Below are positions 43,019 through 52,601 of a stretch of 64,000 nt of DNA, one piece after another. Source of the DNA: G963667675 sp965249215 (GTDB taxonomy: Bacteria; Chloroflexota; Dehalococcoidia; Lucifugimonadales; UBA3495); assembly GCA_965249215.1 (NCBI GenBank), contig CBDFLN010000002.1:930001-994000 (forward strand), written 5' to 3'. The notes beneath the pieces were generated by a model. That model had not been told where the DNA came from and did not search any database. It saw nothing but the letters and a program-made list of their open reading frames with translations. The position numbers were made by a program, and so were the translations under genes. Numbering within the stretch: the stretch's first letter is position 1; each line of letters begins with the position of its first letter.

Positions 43019-43740
43019 CTACGAAACGCCGCCTTTTTTCAATCGACTTGCTTCCATGAGCGCCCTCGGCCAATCAGCAGGCTAAGCTAACCCGTAGTCT
43101 ACGCCTGCACACTCAACCAACGTAACGGTGGCTAATCCGCCCAGTAGTGTAGACACATATGGCCGGCTTGTCAATACTTTCACAATACGGCGTTACAGCC
43201 CAGGAAACGCTCCCCGAGATGGATCCTCGGCGGCACTTCCTCGGCGGCCTCCGACTGAATCGAGCTGGGACCGCCGCGGTGACTATCTTAGTGTCGCTTG
43301 TCGTCGCTTGTTTTTCAATGTTAGTGCACCCGTATATTCGCCTGAAATCATGACGTATTGCAAATTGACGTTTACACAGAGTTACTTGGCGAATACACTG
43401 TAACAGCTAGACCATAAGAGGACTTCCGCCCTATTGAGCCTTTGCCCATCCTGATGACCAAATCAATCCCACGTGTCTTGCCGGCATTCAGTCTCTTCTC
43501 CGTCCTTGGTGCGGCAGTCCCCTTGTCATACGATAACTTCCATGCAACCCATAGGACAGACCCTTGTGCGTATCGCTCTAGCTACTCGTTGCAGTCCATC
43601 CCAACTAGGCATATATCAGCTGGATGCGACCAGGTCCCCTATCCTGAAACACCAATGAGAACCCTCAGTCAGCCTGAGCGTGAGGGACTCTACACTGTGG
43701 ACGGTTAGCTACGACATCGACGTGGATAAACAGAGCCGCC
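43019..43740. other. 722-bp divergent intergenic region between the ATPase and permease genes
   Basis: No convincing gene. It is less GC-rich than its flanks. Short open frames have no recognisable family, and no FbpA-like binding protein is encoded. GGCTAAGCTAACCC near 43080 has some resemblance to an iron-box half-site, but I would not call an operator. No strong promoter is visible. Confidence 0.5.
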
Positions 43741-45333
43741 TTGCCAGTCCGGCGGTTGTTTAGCGGTAGGAGACGGGCCCCGGCGGTTGTGTTGGTACCG
43801 GCTATTGCGGTGGCCGGAGCGGCGCTGCTGCCGTTGGTGTATCTGGTGGTGCGGACGTTCGGCGCCGGCACAGAAACCTGGGACGTGCTTTTCCGGCTGC
43901 GGGTGCTGGAGATACTAGGACGCACCGTTCTGCTGGTGGCGGGAGTCGCGGCGGGATCTATTGTCCTGGCCGTTCCCATAGCTTGGTTGACCGTCCGCAC
44001 CAATCTTCCCCTCCGGAATCTCTGGGCCGTGTTGACCGCCCTTCCTCTCGTGATACCCAGCTACATCGGCGGCTTCATCGTCGTGTCCGCCCTGGGGCCC
44101 AAGGGGATGCTGCAGCGGCTGCTGGAAGATCCACTGGGAATAGACCGCCTGCCCGAAATTTACGGTTTTCCCGGGGCTTTACTGACCCTCATCTTCCTGA
44201 GCTACCCTTATGTGCTGATCACCGTGAGGGCGGGATTGAGGCGCATGGACAATTCCCTGGAGGAGAGTTCTCGCGGCCTAGGCCATAACCCGTGGTCCAC
44301 TTTCTTCCGGGTGGTCCTACCCCAACTGCGGCCGTCCATCGCGTCGGGAGCATTGCTGGTAGGCCTGTATACCCTAAGCGACTTCGGAGCAGTGTCGCTG
44401 CTTCGCTATGAGACCTTTACCTGGGCCATTTTTGTGCAGTACGAATCGGCCTTGGACCGCATCATCGGGGCCGCGATGTCTCTGGTCCTGGTGGCCCTGG
44501 CGCTGGGCATCGTGGCCGCCGAAGCTCTGACCCGCGGGGGCGGCGCCAGGTACTTCACCAGCGGCCCAGGGACGCCCAGGCCTGCTACGACGGTCCAACT
44601 TGGCCGTTGGCGCTGGCCGTCGCTGATATTTTGCTCTGCGGTGGTGTCCGCGGGCCTGGTGTTTCCCATATCGGTGCTGGGCTATTGGTTGTTCAGGGGC
44701 GTCTCTGCAGGTGAACCATTGTTGATACAGTGGGGGGCAGCTTTCAATTCCCTGTACGTTTCGGCCTTGGCAGCCGGCGTCGCGGTTGCCGCGGCCTTGC
44801 CCGTTGCTGCCTTGTCCGTTCGCTACCCCGGCCTGCTCAGCAACCTGATGGAAAGGGCAACTTACATCGCCTTCGCCCTTCCCGGAATCGCCGTGGGCCT
44901 TTCGTTGGTGTTCTTCGGCGTCAACTACCTCCCGTCGTTGTATCAGACCGTGGGGATGCTGGTATTCGCCTACGTCGTCCTATTCCTATCTCCTGCCGTC
45001 GGCGCTGCCAGGACGTCTCTGCTGCAAGTCAACCCCCGTATGGAAGACGCCGCACGCAGCCTGGGGCGAGGGCCCTTGGGTGTATTCGCATCGGTAGTCT
45101 TGCCGTTGACGACTCCAGGCATCGTCGCCGGCGCGGCGTTGGTCTTTCTCCTCACCATGAAGGAGCTTCCGGCGACGCTGATACTGGGCCCCGTCGGGTT
45201 CAATACGCTGGCCACTTCGGTATGGGCCGCGGCTACGGAAGCATTCTTTGCCCGCGCCGCTGCGCCCGCGCTGCTGTTGATTCTCGCCTCGTCCATTCCG
45301 CTGGGTTTTCTGATGCTGCAGGAGCGACGATAA
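43741..45333 (+). CDS. ABC transporter permease, Fe(III) type (FbpB-like, double-length)
   Basis: A 530-residue permease with two fused BPD_transp_1 halves and about 12 membrane helices. The EAA-like loops are LEESSRGLGHNPWSTFFRVVLPQLRPSI (first half) and MEDAARSLGRGPLGVFASVVLPLTTPGI (second half), where the ATPase docks. This is the FbpB/CysTW-like fused layout. It starts at a TTG with no clear Shine-Dalgarno. A nearby binding protein is absent. A cupin gene follows 170 bp later. Confidence 0.9.
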   Translation: MPVRRLFSGRRRAPAVVLVPAIAVAGAALLPLVYLVVRTFGAGTETWDVLFRLRVLEILGRTVLLVAGVAAGSIVLAVPIAWLTVRTNLPLRNLWAVLTALPLVIPSYIGGFIVVSALGPKGMLQRLLEDPLGIDRLPEIYGFPGALLTLIFLSYPYVLITVRAGLRRMDNSLEESSRGLGHNPWSTFFRVVLPQLRPSIASGALLVGLYTLSDFGAVSLLRYETFTWAIFVQYESALDRIIGAAMSLVLVALALGIVAAEALTRGGGARYFTSGPGTPRPATTVQLGRWRWPSLIFCSAVVSAGLVFPISVLGYWLFRGVSAGEPLLIQWGAAFNSLYVSALAAGVAVAAALPVAALSVRYPGLLSNLMERATYIAFALPGIAVGLSLVFFGVNYLPSLYQTVGMLVFAYVVLFLSPAVGAARTSLLQVNPRMEDAARSLGRGPLGVFASVVLPLTTPGIVAGAALVFLLTMKELPATLILGPVGFNTLATSVWAAATEAFFARAAAPALLLILASSIPLGFLMLQERR

Positions 45334-45505
45334 GGACGCCCCAACAGGCAGCGGACGTTGACTTGCCGTACATGCCAGGGTATCATTATCGGCGGTCTGG
45401 CCCCGGCCCGAACGCCTGAGATTTCAGGCGGTTTAGATGTTGGTTACGCCGGTCTTTCGGCATTATCCAACCGGGCTTGCCATTTCAATCTGAAGGAGGA
45501 ATCCA

Positions 45506-45877
45506 GTGAAGAAGGTCACTATTGCCGATATGCCCCGGGAACCAACCCCGATGACCGGTGGTCTGATGACCGGCACACAAGTCTACAGGCAGCGCATCTT
45601 CGACCCCGGCGACAGCCAGAACTTCAGCTTTGGCATCGTACATTTCGACGCGGGCTCCCGAAACAAGTTCCACAAGCACTCGGGCGACCAGATACTGTTA
45701 ATCACCCAAGGCACCGGAAAAGTGGCCACCGATTCCGAGACTCTCAACGTCACTGAGGGTGACGTGGTCCTTATTTCGGCCGGGGAGAACCACTGGCACG
45801 GCGCCCCAGACGGCACGTCGATGGCCCACATCACCATCACCAAGGCCGACAGCGTCACGGAACAGACTGAGCCCTAA
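45506..45877 (+). CDS. cupin domain protein 1
   Basis: A 123-residue single-domain cupin starting at GTG with AAGGAGG 7 nt upstream. Cupin motif 1 is HFDAGSRNKFHKHSGDQILLITQGTG (metal His pair and Glu-like position), and motif 2 is ISAGENHWHGAP. A small metal-binding dioxygenase-like or carbohydrate-acting protein of unknown substrate. Terminator follows. Confidence 0.85.
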   Translation: MKKVTIADMPREPTPMTGGLMTGTQVYRQRIFDPGDSQNFSFGIVHFDAGSRNKFHKHSGDQILLITQGTGKVATDSETLNVTEGDVVLISAGENHWHGAPDGTSMAHITITKADSVTEQTEP

Positions 45878-45914
45878 GCAACTGCCTGGAAGCCCAACCT
45901 GTCCCTAGATAGAC

Positions 45915-45943
45915 AAGGGCGCCGTTTAGACGGCGCCCTTTCG
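45915..45943 (+). terminator. terminator after cupin 1
   Basis: An 11-bp stem AAGGGCGCCGT / ACGGCGCCCTT with a TTAG loop, then TCGC. It sits between convergent genes and may act on both strands. T-tract is weak. Confidence 0.65.
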
Positions 45944-46008
45944 CATTGCCGGTGTATTCCTTGATCTCCGGGGCTTGGGGCGGATTGAGACCCCGGCCGC
46001 TTTGGCCG

Positions 46009-46929
46009 TCAGTCCGCCGTTCCGGACTCCCCACCGTCCGGGGACGACAACGCCGCTCTCTGCCTGCCAGCCAAAGATACCTGGCCCCTGAGGTTGACGT
46101 AGGCCATGACGAGGGCGAACAACGCCGCCTCCACCAACACCACGGTGGCCCCGGAGGAAATGTCCACGTAATAGCTCAGGTATATTCCCACAAACCCGCA
46201 CACCGCTCCTATGCCCGTAGACAACAGCACCACGTTCTTGAAGCTGTCGCTAAGCAGCCGGGCAACGATGGGCGGTATCACGGTGGCGCCGGCGATGAGC
46301 AGCACTCCCAGCACCTGCATAGAAACAACTATGGTCCCAGCCAGCACCAGGGAAAACAGGGTCTCTATCCAGCCCGTGGGCACACCGTAAAAGCGCGCCA
46401 CTTCGACGTCGAAAGTTGCAAACAGGAAATGCTTGTATCCGATGAACAGGATCATTGCCGTAGCCGCCGTCACCACGGAGATGGCCACAAGGTCTCCCCC
46501 GCTTACTCCCAGGATGTTGCCGAACAAAGCGGCGTCGAAGTCCCGGGTGAAGGACTTGTAGCGGCTTATCAGGACGATCCCCACTGCAAAGCTGGCCGTG
46601 GTAATCACGCCGATGGCGGCGTCGGCGCCGATCTTCCTCTTGCGCGTGGTCAAAGCGATAAGTTGAGCGCACAGGAATCCCCAAACAGTAGCGCCGACAT
46701 AAAAGTTGAAGGACATTACGTAGCTCGTCACGGCGCCGCCCAATACAGCGTGGGACAAACCATGGCCTATATAAGCCATTCTGCGCAGGACGATGTACAC
46801 GCCGATGAGACCGCACAAGCCGCCCACCAAGGTTGCTGCGGCCAGCCCCCGGACGAAGAAGGGGAACTCAAAGGGTTCAAACAAGCTCAACTTCCTTCTC
46901 CGGTTGCGCCTGGCCGTCCAGTCCAGCAT
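46009..46929 (-). CDS. znuB: zinc/manganese ABC transporter permease
   Basis: A 306-residue ABC-3 family permease with eight or more hydrophobic helices, including LRRMAYIGHGLSHAVLGGAV and GVLLIAGATVIPPIVARLL, both conserved in ZnuB/MntB. The frame is open 53 bp into znuC. The true start is likely a TTG nearer the znuC stop (around LSLFEPFEFPF), so this coordinate is the maximal frame. Last gene of the zur-znu operon. Confidence 0.9.
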   Translation of the reverse strand: MLDWTARRNRRRKLSLFEPFEFPFFVRGLAAATLVGGLCGLIGVYIVLRRMAYIGHGLSHAVLGGAVTSYVMSFNFYVGATVWGFLCAQLIALTTRKRKIGADAAIGVITTASFAVGIVLISRYKSFTRDFDAALFGNILGVSGGDLVAISVVTAATAMILFIGYKHFLFATFDVEVARFYGVPTGWIETLFSLVLAGTIVVSMQVLGVLLIAGATVIPPIVARLLSDSFKNVVLLSTGIGAVCGFVGIYLSYYVDISSGATVVLVEAALFALVMAYVNLRGQVSLAGRQRAALSSPDGGESGTAD

Positions 46930-47758
46930 CCGCTCCCGCCGGAGGCTCGCTGCTGCGAGTGAAGGAATGCGGACTCTCCGCCACCAAGGTCATACCCCGG
47001 TAGTGAATCACCGGCATCTCTGCGCCATAGGTAAGCTTGAGGGTCGCCGGTGTTATTACGCTGGAAGGGGGCCCCTCGGCCAGGACTCTTCCGTTCATGC
47101 AGATAACCCAGGGCAGATGGACCGCCACCGCGTTTATCTCGTGGGTGGTCATGATGATGGTGATGCCCTGGTGATTTATCTCGTGAAGCAGGTGCACCAC
47201 GTCGTCCCGGGTCTTAATATCCACCCCTGAGGTCGGCTCATCCAGCAACAGTATTCGAGGGCTGCTGACCAGCGCCCTGGCCAGGAACACCCGCTGCTGC
47301 TGTCCCCCTGATAGCTCCCGTATGTGCCTGGGCGCCAGATGGGATATGCCCAATCGCTCCATCATCTCGTCGGCCAGCATCCGGTCTTGCCGCCGGTACC
47401 ACGGCAGGAACCGGTTGTCCATGGTGCGGCCCATCATCACCGCCTCCCGGACCGTCACCGGAAAGTTCCAGTCGATGGTCTCCAATTGGGGGACGTATCC
47501 GACCTTTGGCCGCCTCTGGCCTGTGGGGACGCCCTCAACCAGCACCTGGCCCCGGTAGAGGTCGACGGCTCCCAAGACGGTCCTGAGCAGGGTAGTCTTG
47601 CCCGACCCGCTGGGGCCGAGTAGTCCCACGAAATCCCCCGGCATGATGTCCAGGCTAACCCCGGAAAGCACTTCCCGCCGGCCGTAGCCGCAGGAAACAT
47701 CCTGCAACTGGACGATTGCTTCTCCCTGGTCCCGCTCATGGGGCAGTGGATGTAACAT
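46877..47758 (-). CDS. znuC: zinc/manganese ABC transporter ATP-binding protein
   Basis: A 293-residue ATPase. Walker A is GPSGSGKTT at 48-56, the signature is LSGGQQQRVFLARAL, and Walker B is ILLLDEPTSGVD. QLETIDWNFPVTVREAVMMGR after the Q-loop is typical of ZnuC/MntA-type importers of divalent metals. It follows the large exporter gene with a 25-bp gap and overlaps znuB. Confidence 0.92.
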   Translation of the reverse strand: MLHPLPHERDQGEAIVQLQDVSCGYGRREVLSGVSLDIMPGDFVGLLGPSGSGKTTLLRTVLGAVDLYRGQVLVEGVPTGQRRPKVGYVPQLETIDWNFPVTVREAVMMGRTMDNRFLPWYRRQDRMLADEMMERLGISHLAPRHIRELSGGQQQRVFLARALVSSPRILLLDEPTSGVDIKTRDDVVHLLHEINHQGITIIMTTHEINAVAVHLPWVICMNGRVLAEGPPSSVITPATLKLTYGAEMPVIHYRGMTLVAESPHSFTRSSEPPAGADAGLDGQAQPEKEVELV

Positions 47759-47783
47759 GTTTCCCCTTTATGAATGGATTGGC

Positions 47784-50700
47784 CTATTGGTCTTTGCGCC
47801 GGCCTGTCCTCTGCCCCAGGGATTGGAATCCGGACCCAGGCGAGGGACGGCCGTCACCGTCTTGTCCATTGGACCCCTGCGCCGCCACAAGCTGGGTGGC
47901 AACCAGCTGGGCATACAGTCCCTGGCGCTCCAGAAGCTCCTGATGATTGCCCTGGTCAACCAGGCGACCGTTGTCCAGGACGACGATGCTGTGGGCATCC
48001 CGAATAGTCGACAAACGGTGGGCAATGACCAACGTGGTTCGTCCTTCCATCAACCGCGAAAGGGCCTGGCGGACCTGCTGCTCATTGACCGCGTCGAGGT
48101 GGGAGGTGGCCTCGTCCAGCACCAGCACCGGAGCGTTCTTCAGCAGCGCCCTGGCAATAGAAACCCGCTGCCGCTGCCCTCCGGACAGTTGCATGCCCCG
48201 TTCTCCCACTAAGGTATCGTACCCATCGGGAAAGGACGTTATGAAGTCGTGGGCATTGGCCTGCCGAGCCGCGTCTTCTATGGCGGCGTCTTCCGCCTCC
48301 GACCGGCCCAGCCTGAGGTTCTCCTTGATGCTGGTGTTGAACAAGTATGTATCCTGGGTAACCAGGGCGATTTGCTCCCTGAGATGGTCCAGGTGGAAGT
48401 CCCGCAGGTCGTTGTCATCCAAAAGGATGCGGCCCTGTGTAGGGTCCCAGAAACGCATGAGCAGGTTAACGCAGGTGGTCTTGCCGGCTCCCGACCTTCC
48501 AACCAAAGCCACGGTATGTCCTGGTTCGGCGGTGAAGCTAACGCCGTTCACCGCTTGCGGCTCTCCCGGACCGTAAGAAAAGTCCACGGCCTGGAAGTGA
48601 ATCGCGGGGGCGGCGGAAACCCGGCCGTTATCCCTGGAGGGTACCCCGGGACCGTCTTCGACCAGGACCGGCTCATCATGGATGGCGAACAGGCGGCGGG
48701 AAGCGGCCAGTGTCTCCATCAGCTGCTTCATCGTCCTGGCAATGTCGGAAATGGGGGCGAAGGCCGCAATGGAAAGCACCACGGCTAAAATCAGTTGGGG
48801 ACGGCTTATGTCACCCTGGATCCTGAACCAAAGGCTCAGGGCCAGGACAGACAACCCTCCCAGGGCAGCCACGGCCTCGATGAACCCTAACTGGAATGCC
48901 CGCTCTTTCAAGAACTGCAGCTGCACCCGGGCGAACCGCCAACCGTTGCTGACCATTTCGCCGGTGCGGGACTTACCCCTTCCAAAGGCCAATATCTCGC
49001 GCATCCCCTGGATGCTGGCCACTACGTAGGCATGCAAGTCGCCGATTTGCCCCCGAACTTCATCCCCCAGCCGTTCCGACCTTTTCTGGGCAAAAAACGG
49101 GCTCAATGCCACGGCCAACAGGAATGGGGCCAACACCAGGGCCAAGGGCCAGGCGATTACCAGCAAGGCGGCCAACACCGCCGCCGGGATCAACGCCGCG
49201 ACGACGATGGGCGTGATGGTGTGGCCAAAGAAGAACTCCAGCGTTTCCAGGTCGCTGCCAACGACGCTGACCAGGTCGCCCGACCGCCTGCGCACCAGGT
49301 AAGCCGGCGCCAGGGGGTCCAGCTTGGTGTACAGGTCCAGCCGCATCTCGGCCAACAACCTATAGGCAAGGTCGTGGGATCTCCAGGACTCGGCCCAAGT
49401 GAAGAACGCAACAAGGGGGACAAAGACGCCCAGCAGCACCAGCAACAGGGTCAGACCGCCTCCGGTAATCACCTGGCCGACCAACAATGCACTGATGACC
49501 GCCAACCCGATGATGGAGCCGTGATGACCCAGGCCCAAGAAGAAGGTAAGCCCCAGCTGTGTCCACCATGGTTTGACTAAGGAGAGCAACCGCGCCCAAA
49601 TCGTAAACATCCCCAGGCGTCCAGCGGGCGCCAGGTCCTCCGGCTGGCTTGGTGTGGAGCGTCCGGACGGCCCAATGCTACCCTCCTCGGCCAGCCCGTC
49701 CTGCCCGCTGCCGTCTACGGCTTCCCTGTCCAGTATGGCAACAATGCTTCGATGGGCCGCAGACTCCTGTTGCTGGGCCATAAGCTTGGCGTAGGTCCCT
49801 CCTGTCGCCGCCAGCTCCTGGTGACTGCCCGACTCGACCAGCCTCCCCTCGTCCAGCACCAAAATGCGGTCGGCGTTGACCACACTGGACAAACGATGGG
49901 CAATAATCATAGTGGTCCGGCCTTGCATGAGCCGTTCCAAGGCCTCTTGAATTACAGCCTCGTTCTCTGCATCCACGCTGGAAAGGGCTTCGTCCAACAC
50001 CAGGATGGGAGCGTCTTTCAACAGGGCCCGGGCGATGGCGATGCGTTGTTTCTGGCCGCCGGAGAGCCGCACGGCCCGTTCCCCGACCATGGTGTCGTAT
50101 CCCGCAGGCAACTCGAGGATGAACTGGTGGGCGTTGGCGGCGCGGGCCGCCGACTCCAACTGTTCCTGGGTAGCATCGGGATTGCCGAACCGCAGATTGT
50201 CCGCTACCGTGCCGTAGAACAGGTATGTGTCCTGAGTCACCACTGCTACGTGGCGCCGCAGCAACTCCAGGGGCGACTCCCTGAGGTCGCGGCCGCCCAA
50301 GAGCACCCTCCCCTGCTGCGGGTCGTAAAACCGCAGGATCAGCGACAACACAGTGGACTTGCCGGCGCCACTGGCTCCGACCAGCCCCAAGGTCTCGCCG
50401 GCTTCCAATACAAACGACACTCCCCTCAACGCCGGTCGGTGGCCCTGGTTGTAGGCGAATTCAACATTCTCGAAGCGTATCTCAGGGGCAAGTTGGGCTA
50501 TTTCCTCCGCCGGGTCTTCCGGAAACCGGGCCGGTTCTTTGACCTCGACCGGCGCGTCCAGAATATCGAAAATTCCGTCGGCAGCCGACATCGCCATCAA
50601 GCCCGAGTGGTACTGCCTGGCCAGTTCTTGCAGCGGCCGGAATAGCTCGGCTCCCAGCATGAGCACAATCAACAAGGGCCGTAGTTCCAGCGTCCCGTCT

Positions 50701-51506
50701 TCCACCCGCAGCGCGCCGGAAACCAGGGCCGCCGTGGTCCCGGCCGAGATGCCAAACAGGGTGATGGCGTTGGTGGCGGAGTCGGCGGCCACCACGCCCA
50801 TAGTGGCCCGGTACAAGCGCCTCGCCCGTTCCGCAAGCTGCAGACCCCTGGCCTTGCTTTGACCGAAGGCCTTTAAAGTGGCCAGACCTTGCACCATGTC
50901 CAAAAACTCGGAGGCCAAACCCCCGTAGGCCCGCCGCCTGCCGGCGCTCTTACTCCGGGACCAGCGGTGAGAGAGGTACGGAACGAACAGGGTGAAGAGA
51001 GCGAACCCCAGGAAAATAAAGCTGATTTGGAGGTCGATGACCGCCATGAAAATGAATATGAATACCGGCGCGGCGGCGGATACGATAAATTGGGGCAAGT
51101 ACTTCCCGAAGAAAGCCTCCAAATTTTCCACCCCATCGGCCATAGAGAGCATCACGTCGCCGGTGCGGTTCCGGTCGAAATGCCCCGGCCCCAGGGCCAA
51201 TGCGTGTTGATAAAGGCGCTCGCGCAACCGTATTTTTACGACACTTGCGGTGTGGTGGCTCATGGTTTCTTGCAAGTACAGCAATGCGCCCCGCAAAACA
51301 ACCAGGCCCCCCATGGCCGCCAGGGCCCAAATCAGGGCGGCATACGACGCTCCGGCGCCCTCGTGTATTACCTTTACGATGACCACCGCGGCCACAGCCA
51401 AACGCCCGATGCCGGCAGCTACTGCCAATAGCCCAATCAGGGCCGTGGCGAATATCCGCAACCGCACACCGTCGGTCAACGCCAGGAGCCGGGGATGGAC
51501 GTACAT
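47784..51506 (-). CDS. double-length ABC exporter (two fused TMD-NBD halves, CydDC-like)
   Basis: A 1240-residue single-chain ABC exporter. Half 1 has six helices, then Walker A GASGAGKST (about residue 370), signature RLSGGQKQRIAIARAL and Walker B ILVLDEALSSVD. Half 2 repeats the plan from about residue 640 (MFTIWARLLSLVKPWW), with GRSGAGKTT (about 1030), QLSGGQRQRVSIARAL and LVLDEATSHLD. A linker of about 50 residues joins the halves. Both ATP sites look intact. It lies between znuA (12-bp gap) and znuC (25-bp gap). The substrate is unknown. Cys/GSH (CydDC) or a metal-chelator export role are possibilities. Confidence 0.88.
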   Translation of the reverse strand: MYVHPRLLALTDGVRLRIFATALIGLLAVAAGIGRLAVAAVVIVKVIHEGAGASYAALIWALAAMGGLVVLRGALLYLQETMSHHTASVVKIRLRERLYQHALALGPGHFDRNRTGDVMLSMADGVENLEAFFGKYLPQFIVSAAAPVFIFIFMAVIDLQISFIFLGFALFTLFVPYLSHRWSRSKSAGRRRAYGGLASEFLDMVQGLATLKAFGQSKARGLQLAERARRLYRATMGVVAADSATNAITLFGISAGTTAALVSGALRVEDGTLELRPLLIVLMLGAELFRPLQELARQYHSGLMAMSAADGIFDILDAPVEVKEPARFPEDPAEEIAQLAPEIRFENVEFAYNQGHRPALRGVSFVLEAGETLGLVGASGAGKSTVLSLILRFYDPQQGRVLLGGRDLRESPLELLRRHVAVVTQDTYLFYGTVADNLRFGNPDATQEQLESAARAANAHQFILELPAGYDTMVGERAVRLSGGQKQRIAIARALLKDAPILVLDEALSSVDAENEAVIQEALERLMQGRTTMIIAHRLSSVVNADRILVLDEGRLVESGSHQELAATGGTYAKLMAQQQESAAHRSIVAILDREAVDGSGQDGLAEEGSIGPSGRSTPSQPEDLAPAGRLGMFTIWARLLSLVKPWWTQLGLTFFLGLGHHGSIIGLAVISALLVGQVITGGGLTLLLVLLGVFVPLVAFFTWAESWRSHDLAYRLLAEMRLDLYTKLDPLAPAYLVRRRSGDLVSVVGSDLETLEFFFGHTITPIVVAALIPAAVLAALLVIAWPLALVLAPFLLAVALSPFFAQKRSERLGDEVRGQIGDLHAYVVASIQGMREILAFGRGKSRTGEMVSNGWRFARVQLQFLKERAFQLGFIEAVAALGGLSVLALSLWFRIQGDISRPQLILAVVLSIAAFAPISDIARTMKQLMETLAASRRLFAIHDEPVLVEDGPGVPSRDNGRVSAAPAIHFQAVDFSYGPGEPQAVNGVSFTAEPGHTVALVGRSGAGKTTCVNLLMRFWDPTQGRILLDDNDLRDFHLDHLREQIALVTQDTYLFNTSIKENLRLGRSEAEDAAIEDAARQANAHDFITSFPDGYDTLVGERGMQLSGGQRQRVSIARALLKNAPVLVLDEATSHLDAVNEQQVRQALSRLMEGRTTLVIAHRLSTIRDAHSIVVLDNGRLVDQGNHQELLERQGLYAQLVATQLVAAQGSNGQDGDGRPSPGSGFQSLGQRTGRRKDQ

Positions 51507-51518
51507 CTGTGCGCTCCT

Positions 51519-52601
51519 TTACTGGGGGTAAACCGCGCGGCTCTGGCCCTGGAAGACGGGGCTGGTGTCCAGGTCCCCAAGGCCCCCTATCTCGCCGCCC
51601 AAGGCCGGGACCATGATCTCCATGTTCCGGAGCATCAGGCCAAGGTAGCCGTGATCGGGGTCTCCGGGTTCTCCAGGCAGGTCGTCATCGGCCAGTTCAT
51701 CGATGAACAGGGCGCCCGCCTCTCCGGCGATGGTCTCAAGGACGTCGCTGGGAAAGACCTCGGAACCAAAGACGGCCGGGATGGCCAGGTCCTTGATTTG
51801 GCTGATTAGCTGCACCACCTCCCTGACCGACGGCTCGGAAAAGTCGGAGGGTTGCACCGCTCCAATAACCTCCATGCCGTATCGTTCGGCGAAGTAGGCC
51901 CATGAGTCGTGATAAGTGAGCAGCTTGCGATTAGCGGGCAGAATTGTGGCCACTGCGGCGGTCACGCCGTCATGCAGCGCCATGATGCGCGTGCGGAACC
52001 TGTCCAGGTTATCCGAGTAGTAGTCGGCATTGTCCGGGTCCAACTGCGCCAATTGGTCTGCGGTAAGCTCCGCATAGCGCAGGGCCAGCAGGGGGTCGGT
52101 CCATAGATGAGGGTTGGGATGACCGCCGGATTCGGGGAATGAAAAGTCGAAGCGCCAGTCCTCCGGGGACACAGCCCGGTCCCCCAGGGACAGAATCACC
52201 GCCTCAGACTTCTTGTTGGCCTGGGCCATTTCCAGCGTAGGTTCCTCCAGTAACAGACCATTGAGCACGATCAAGTCGGCCTCGGAGAGCAGCTTGGCAA
52301 TCGAAGGAGCGGGCGCGAAGGTGTGGGAGTTGACCCCCTCAGGCACTACGCCCTCTAATTCGATGCGGGACCCGCCGATGTTCTCCACGATGCTGGTGAT
52401 GGGGGAAACCGTGCTAACCACTCTCAGCGCATTTGAATCCCGGCCCTGCTCGCTCCCAGCATCGGCCCCCGGGTCCGGCATCTCGGAAGAGCCGCAACCG
52501 GCAAATACCAAGAGCCCCAGCAACATAGCGCTGAATGGGACCACGCCGGGCCTGGCGCAGGCGGCAATAGGCGCAAAGGCACGATGAGGCCGCGACCTCA
52601 T
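51519..52601 (-). CDS. znuA: zinc/manganese ABC transporter substrate-binding lipoprotein
   Basis: I start at ATG 52601, which overlaps the fur stop (ATGA), giving 360 residues. A lipoprotein signal with lipobox LLVFAGC ends near residue 35. Metal-ligand segments of cluster A-I binding proteins are visible: GVNSHTFAPAPS (His), GHPNPHLWTDP (His), TYHDSWAYFAERYG (His) and a late Asp/Glu region. It delivers Zn2+ or Mn2+ to ZnuBC. The upstream in-frame Met at 52649 lies inside fur and is unlikely to be used. Confidence 0.93.
   Translation of the reverse strand: MRSRPHRAFAPIAACARPGVVPFSAMLLGLLVFAGCGSSEMPDPGADAGSEQGRDSNALRVVSTVSPITSIVENIGGSRIELEGVVPEGVNSHTFAPAPSIAKLLSEADLIVLNGLLLEEPTLEMAQANKKSEAVILSLGDRAVSPEDWRFDFSFPESGGHPNPHLWTDPLLALRYAELTADQLAQLDPDNADYYSDNLDRFRTRIMALHDGVTAAVATILPANRKLLTYHDSWAYFAERYGMEVIGAVQPSDFSEPSVREVVQLISQIKDLAIPAVFGSEVFPSDVLETIAGEAGALFIDELADDDLPGEPGDPDHGYLGLMLRNMEIMVPALGGEIGGLGDLDTSPVFQGQSRAVYPQ

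Noticed and set aside
43159..43708. Two short forward frames in the gap ahead of the permease, one with a hydrophobic segment.
   Set aside because: No ribosome-binding site, no family and atypical composition. They do not encode a binding protein.
45946..46962. A 338-codon forward frame opposite znuB.
   Set aside because: It is antisense to a clear membrane permease and encodes a repetitive His/Gln/Gly-rich sequence.
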